A DNA stretch of 64,000 nt, taken from NCBI RefSeq assembly GCF_002982075.1, contig NZ_PUEJ01000010.1, positions 1 to 64,000 on the forward strand. The letters run 5' to 3'. Origin of the DNA: Labrys okinawensis. GTDB lineage: Bacteria > Pseudomonadota > Alphaproteobacteria > Rhizobiales > Labraceae. Numbering within the stretch: position 1 is the stretch's first letter; every line of letters starts with the position of its first letter. The position numbers and the translations under genes are program-made. Shown piece after piece: positions 61,905 to 64,000 of the stretch. The notes below the pieces were generated by a model. It saw nothing but the letters and a program-made list of their open reading frames with translations, had not been told where the DNA came from and searched no databases.

Positions 61905-62765
61905 TTGACGCGCATTGCTTTCATCCTCATCCCCGCCCTGGCTGCCCTGGCTATCGCAGCAGGGCTCTGGTACGCCCCCATCGACTGGAATATCGCTCCC
62001 GCCGAAATTGGCTCGGGCCTGCTCTCGCGCGGTTTCTGGACGGCCGCTGCCGTCGGGCTGCTGGCCCAGATCGTCGATGGCGCCCTCGGCATGGCCTATG
62101 GAGTGACCTCAACGACCTTCCTGCTTTCGGCCGGCGTGCCGCCGGCCGCGGCTTCGGCCTCGGTTCACATCGCCGAGATCTTCACCACCGGTTTTTCCGG
62201 CCTGGCGCATTGGAGGCTGGGCAATGTGGACGGCAGGCTGTTCGCACGCCTGCTCATTCCAGGCGTCGTCGGCGCCGTGTTGGGGGCCTATCTGGTCACC
62301 ACCATCGATGGCGAGCTCCTCGCGCCCTGGATATCGGCCTATCTGCTGCTGCTGGGCCTCTATATCGTCAGCAAGGCGTTCCGGACCATTCACGTCCGCA
62401 CCGATCCGCCAACCTTCGTCGCACCACTTGCCGTTGCTGGCGGCTTCGTCGATGCGATCGGCGGTGGTGGTTGGGGGCCGGTGGTGACGACCTCGCTGCT
62501 CGGCACCGGCCAGGACCCGCGTACCACGATCGGCTCGGTCAACGCCGCCGAGTTCTTCCTTGCCATCGCCAGCGGCTTTTCCTTTGCCCTGCTCGGCGGT
62601 TTCACGCATTGGACCACCATTGCCGGCCTGGTCTTCGGCGGGCTGTTCGCCGCTCCCCTGGCGGCCCTGCTGGGCAGGCAGCTGCCAACCCGCGCCCTGC
62701 TTGTCATAGTCGGCGTACTGATCACCTCGCTCAGCGCCTGGAACCTTTGGAAAGCCCTGACATAG
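61905..62765 (+). CDS. TauE/SafE family sulfite/organosulfonate exporter
   Basis: A 286-residue inner-membrane protein with about eight hydrophobic segments. The family motif appears twice: QIVDGALGMAYGVTSTTFLL near residue 55 and GGFVDAIGGGGWGPVVTTSLL near residue 180, reflecting the internal duplication of TauE. The start is a TTG at 61905, chosen because it leads straight into the first span and no ATG is available nearby. Known members export sulfite or sulfoacetate; the cargo here is not predicted. Confidence 0.88.
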   Translation: MTRIAFILIPALAALAIAAGLWYAPIDWNIAPAEIGSGLLSRGFWTAAAVGLLAQIVDGALGMAYGVTSTTFLLSAGVPPAAASASVHIAEIFTTGFSGLAHWRLGNVDGRLFARLLIPGVVGAVLGAYLVTTIDGELLAPWISAYLLLLGLYIVSKAFRTIHVRTDPPTFVAPLAVAGGFVDAIGGGGWGPVVTTSLLGTGQDPRTTIGSVNAAEFFLAIASGFSFALLGGFTHWTTIAGLVFGGLFAAPLAALLGRQLPTRALLVIVGVLITSLSAWNLWKALT

Positions 62766-62778
62766 CCAAGGCCGCGTT

Positions 62779-62816
62779 GGCCATTCGGCCGCCGGCCTAT
62801 CGGCGGCTGAATGGCC
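62779..62816. terminator. Bidirectional stem-loop between tauE and ntrX
   Basis: Arms 62779-62793 and 62802-62816 pair over 15 bases with one G-T wobble and an 8-base loop. It lies between two convergent stops, 14 bases after tauE and 22 before the ntrX end. There is no T run on either side. Confidence 0.55.
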
Positions 62817-62837
62817 GGAACCGATGACCGTTCCCGC

Positions 62838-64000
62838 TTACGCCCCCACGCCGAGCGATTTCAGCTTGCGATGCAGAGCCGAGCGTTCCATGCCGACGAA
62901 CTCGGCCGTGCGCGAGATATTGCCGCCGAAGCGGTTGATCTGGGCGATCAGATATTCGCGCTCGAACAATTCGCGTGCATCGCGCAATTGCAGCCCCATC
63001 AGCTGTTCGCCCCCCTGCCCGTTCGGGCGGGTCGGCATCAGCGCACCGATTTCCGGCGGCAACATTTCGGCGGTGATAGTGGCATCGGCATCGCCGCCCA
63101 CCAGAATCATCAGCCGCTCGATATTGTTACGGAGTTGGCGCACATTGCCGGGCCATTCATGCGACTGCAGCACCGCCATGGCGTCGGGGCCGACCACGCG
63201 CCGCGGCAGGCCGGTCGCCTGGGCGATCTGTCCCTGGAAATAGTCCACCAGTTCCGGAATATCCTCGCGACGCTCGGACAGGCCGGGCACGCGGATCGGC
63301 ACCACCGAGAGACGGTGCAGGAGATCTTCGCGGAAGCGTCCATCCGCCACTTCCTCCGTGAGGTCACGCGAGGTCGAGGTGATGATGCGCACGTCGACAT
63401 GCACCTTGGTGGCGCCACCGACGCGAGAGAAGTTCTGGTCGATCAGCACCCGCAGGATCTTGCCCTGGGTTTCGCGGGGCAGATCGGCGACCTCGTCGAA
63501 GAACAGCGTGCCGCCATGGGCCTCCTCGAAAGCACCGACTTTGCGGGCCCGGCCATCGCCACCTTCCACGCCGAACAACTCGGTTTCCATGGTTTCCGGC
63601 AGGATCGAGGCCGAATTGAGCACCACGAAAGGTCCCTCGGCACGCTGCGAGGCCTGATGAATGGTGCGGGCAGCCAGTTCCTTGCCCGATCCGGGCGGAC
63701 CGGCGATCAGGATACGGCTATTGGTCGGTGCGGTCTTCTCGATCACCTGCCGAAGCTGGTTCATGGCCGAGGACCGCCCGATCATCTTGGACGTGCTGCC
63801 CGAGATCTGGCGCAGCTGGTTGACCTCCCGGCGCAGACGCGAAGTCTCCAGGGCACGCTCGGCAACCAGCACCAGCCTGTCAGCCTTGAACGGCTTCTCG
63901 ATGAAGTCGTAGGCACCGATCTTGATCGCGGCTACGGCGGTTTCGATATTGCCATGCCCCGAGATCATCACCACCGGAACTTCGGGGTGCTCGGCCTTCA
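62838..64000 (-). CDS. ntrX: Nitrogen-regulation response regulator NtrX (N-terminus outside window)
   Basis: The last 386 residues of a sigma-54-type response regulator. The visible part starts near the end of the receiver domain (VPVVMISGHGNIETAVAAIK, then AYDFIEKPFKADRL with the conserved Lys), followed by the AAA+ domain: Walker A GPPGSGKE, Walker B TLFFDEVADLP, and a C-terminal Fis-type helix-turn-helix (FGGNISRTAEFVGMERSALH). The sigma-54 contact motif GAFTGA is absent: the stretch reads GVEGGDGRARKVGAFEEA, as in other alphaproteobacterial NtrX proteins. NtrX works with the kinase NtrY. No start can be assigned. Confidence 0.94.
   Translation of the reverse strand, partial: KAEHPEVPVVMISGHGNIETAVAAIKIGAYDFIEKPFKADRLVLVAERALETSRLRREVNQLRQISGSTSKMIGRSSAMNQLRQVIEKTAPTNSRILIAGPPGSGKELAARTIHQASQRAEGPFVVLNSASILPETMETELFGVEGGDGRARKVGAFEEAHGGTLFFDEVADLPRETQGKILRVLIDQNFSRVGGATKVHVDVRIITSTSRDLTEEVADGRFREDLLHRLSVVPIRVPGLSERREDIPELVDYFQGQIAQATGLPRRVVGPDAMAVLQSHEWPGNVRQLRNNIERLMILVGGDADATITAEMLPPEIGALMPTRPNGQGGEQLMGLQLRDARELFEREYLIAQINRFGGNISRTAEFVGMERSALHRKLKSLGVGA

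Overview
The window is about 64 kb of high-GC, gene-dense alphaproteobacterial chromosome, most likely from the order Hyphomicrobiales (Rhizobiales). The order is supported by housekeeping blocks that I recall as typical of this group (yajC-secD-secF beside Mth938 and squalene/phytoene-synthase-like genes; nagZ-scpA-scpB-tatABC-serS-surE-pcm; dgt beside an argS locus and a SPOR gene). It is also supported by an alphaproteobacterial SOS box (GTTC-N7-GTTC) before uvrA, an ExoR-like Sel1 protein, a DUF1127 small protein and an NtrX without the GAFTGA motif. The genus cannot be fixed from the sequence. No rRNA, tRNA or CRISPR was seen.

Layout. 1-332: right end of an IS630-family element. 343-5741: LprI-like secreted protein, then a sugar-type ABC transporter (binding protein and two permeases, no ATPase) with a GntR/FCD regulator and a DapA-family lyase. 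5870-8860: MEKHLA protein, DUF2938 protein, recX, a HAD phosphatase, arfB. 9005-11929: uvrA. 12142-14003: a ModA-like binding protein under a probable ModE box, and a DUF707 glycosyltransferase-like gene with AT-rich 5' DNA. 14215-15035: candidate small RNA, a DUF1127 gene and strong terminators. 15081-21645: trmFO, a TPR protein, then on the minus strand yajC-secD-secF-Mth938-phytoene-synthase-like. 22029-38180: DUF815 ATPase, a LysM/LytM envelope protein, a cytochrome P450, then pcm, surE, serS, tatCBA, scpBA, nagZ, a SPOR protein, an ArgRS-like protein without a catalytic core, and dgt. 38320-42731: erpA, xthA, and a divergent pair of a FecR-domain protein and a CHASE2 adenylate cyclase. 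43114-49793: exoR, betC-like sulfatase, HAD hydrolase, DHFR-like protein, gamma-glutamyltransferase, GntR regulator. 49957-52343: polar amino-acid ABC transporter. 52389-55160: valS. 55680-59386: opgG/D and opgH. 59629-61491: B12/radical SAM protein. 61905-62765: TauE-type exporter. 62838-64000: ntrX, cut by the window edge.

How the genes work together. Much of the window serves the envelope: Sec accessory factors (YajC-SecDF), the complete Tat translocase with two probable Tat substrates encoded here (the sugar-binding protein and OpgG/D), peptidoglycan turnover and division (NagZ, the LysM/LytM protein, SPOR), osmoregulated periplasmic glucan synthesis (OpgG/D and OpgH) and the periplasmic regulator ExoR. 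Chromosome segregation (ScpAB), DNA repair (UvrA, XthA, RecX), translation (SerRS, ValRS, TrmFO, ArfB) and Fe-S assembly (ErpA) fill the rest.

The most unusual item is the protein at 35827-36954. It occupies what I recall as the normal argS position and keeps the ArgRS N-terminal additional domain and DALR C-terminus. It has lost the HIGH motif and about 200 residues of catalytic core, yet has an intact reading frame. Other points of note are the probable ModE box on an orphan modA, a candidate structured RNA ending in a terminator, a perfect 29-bp hairpin before nagZ, an array of CCAAT/ATTGG half-sites in the divergent promoter of the amino-acid transporter, and a P450 gene sitting inside an otherwise conserved housekeeping block.
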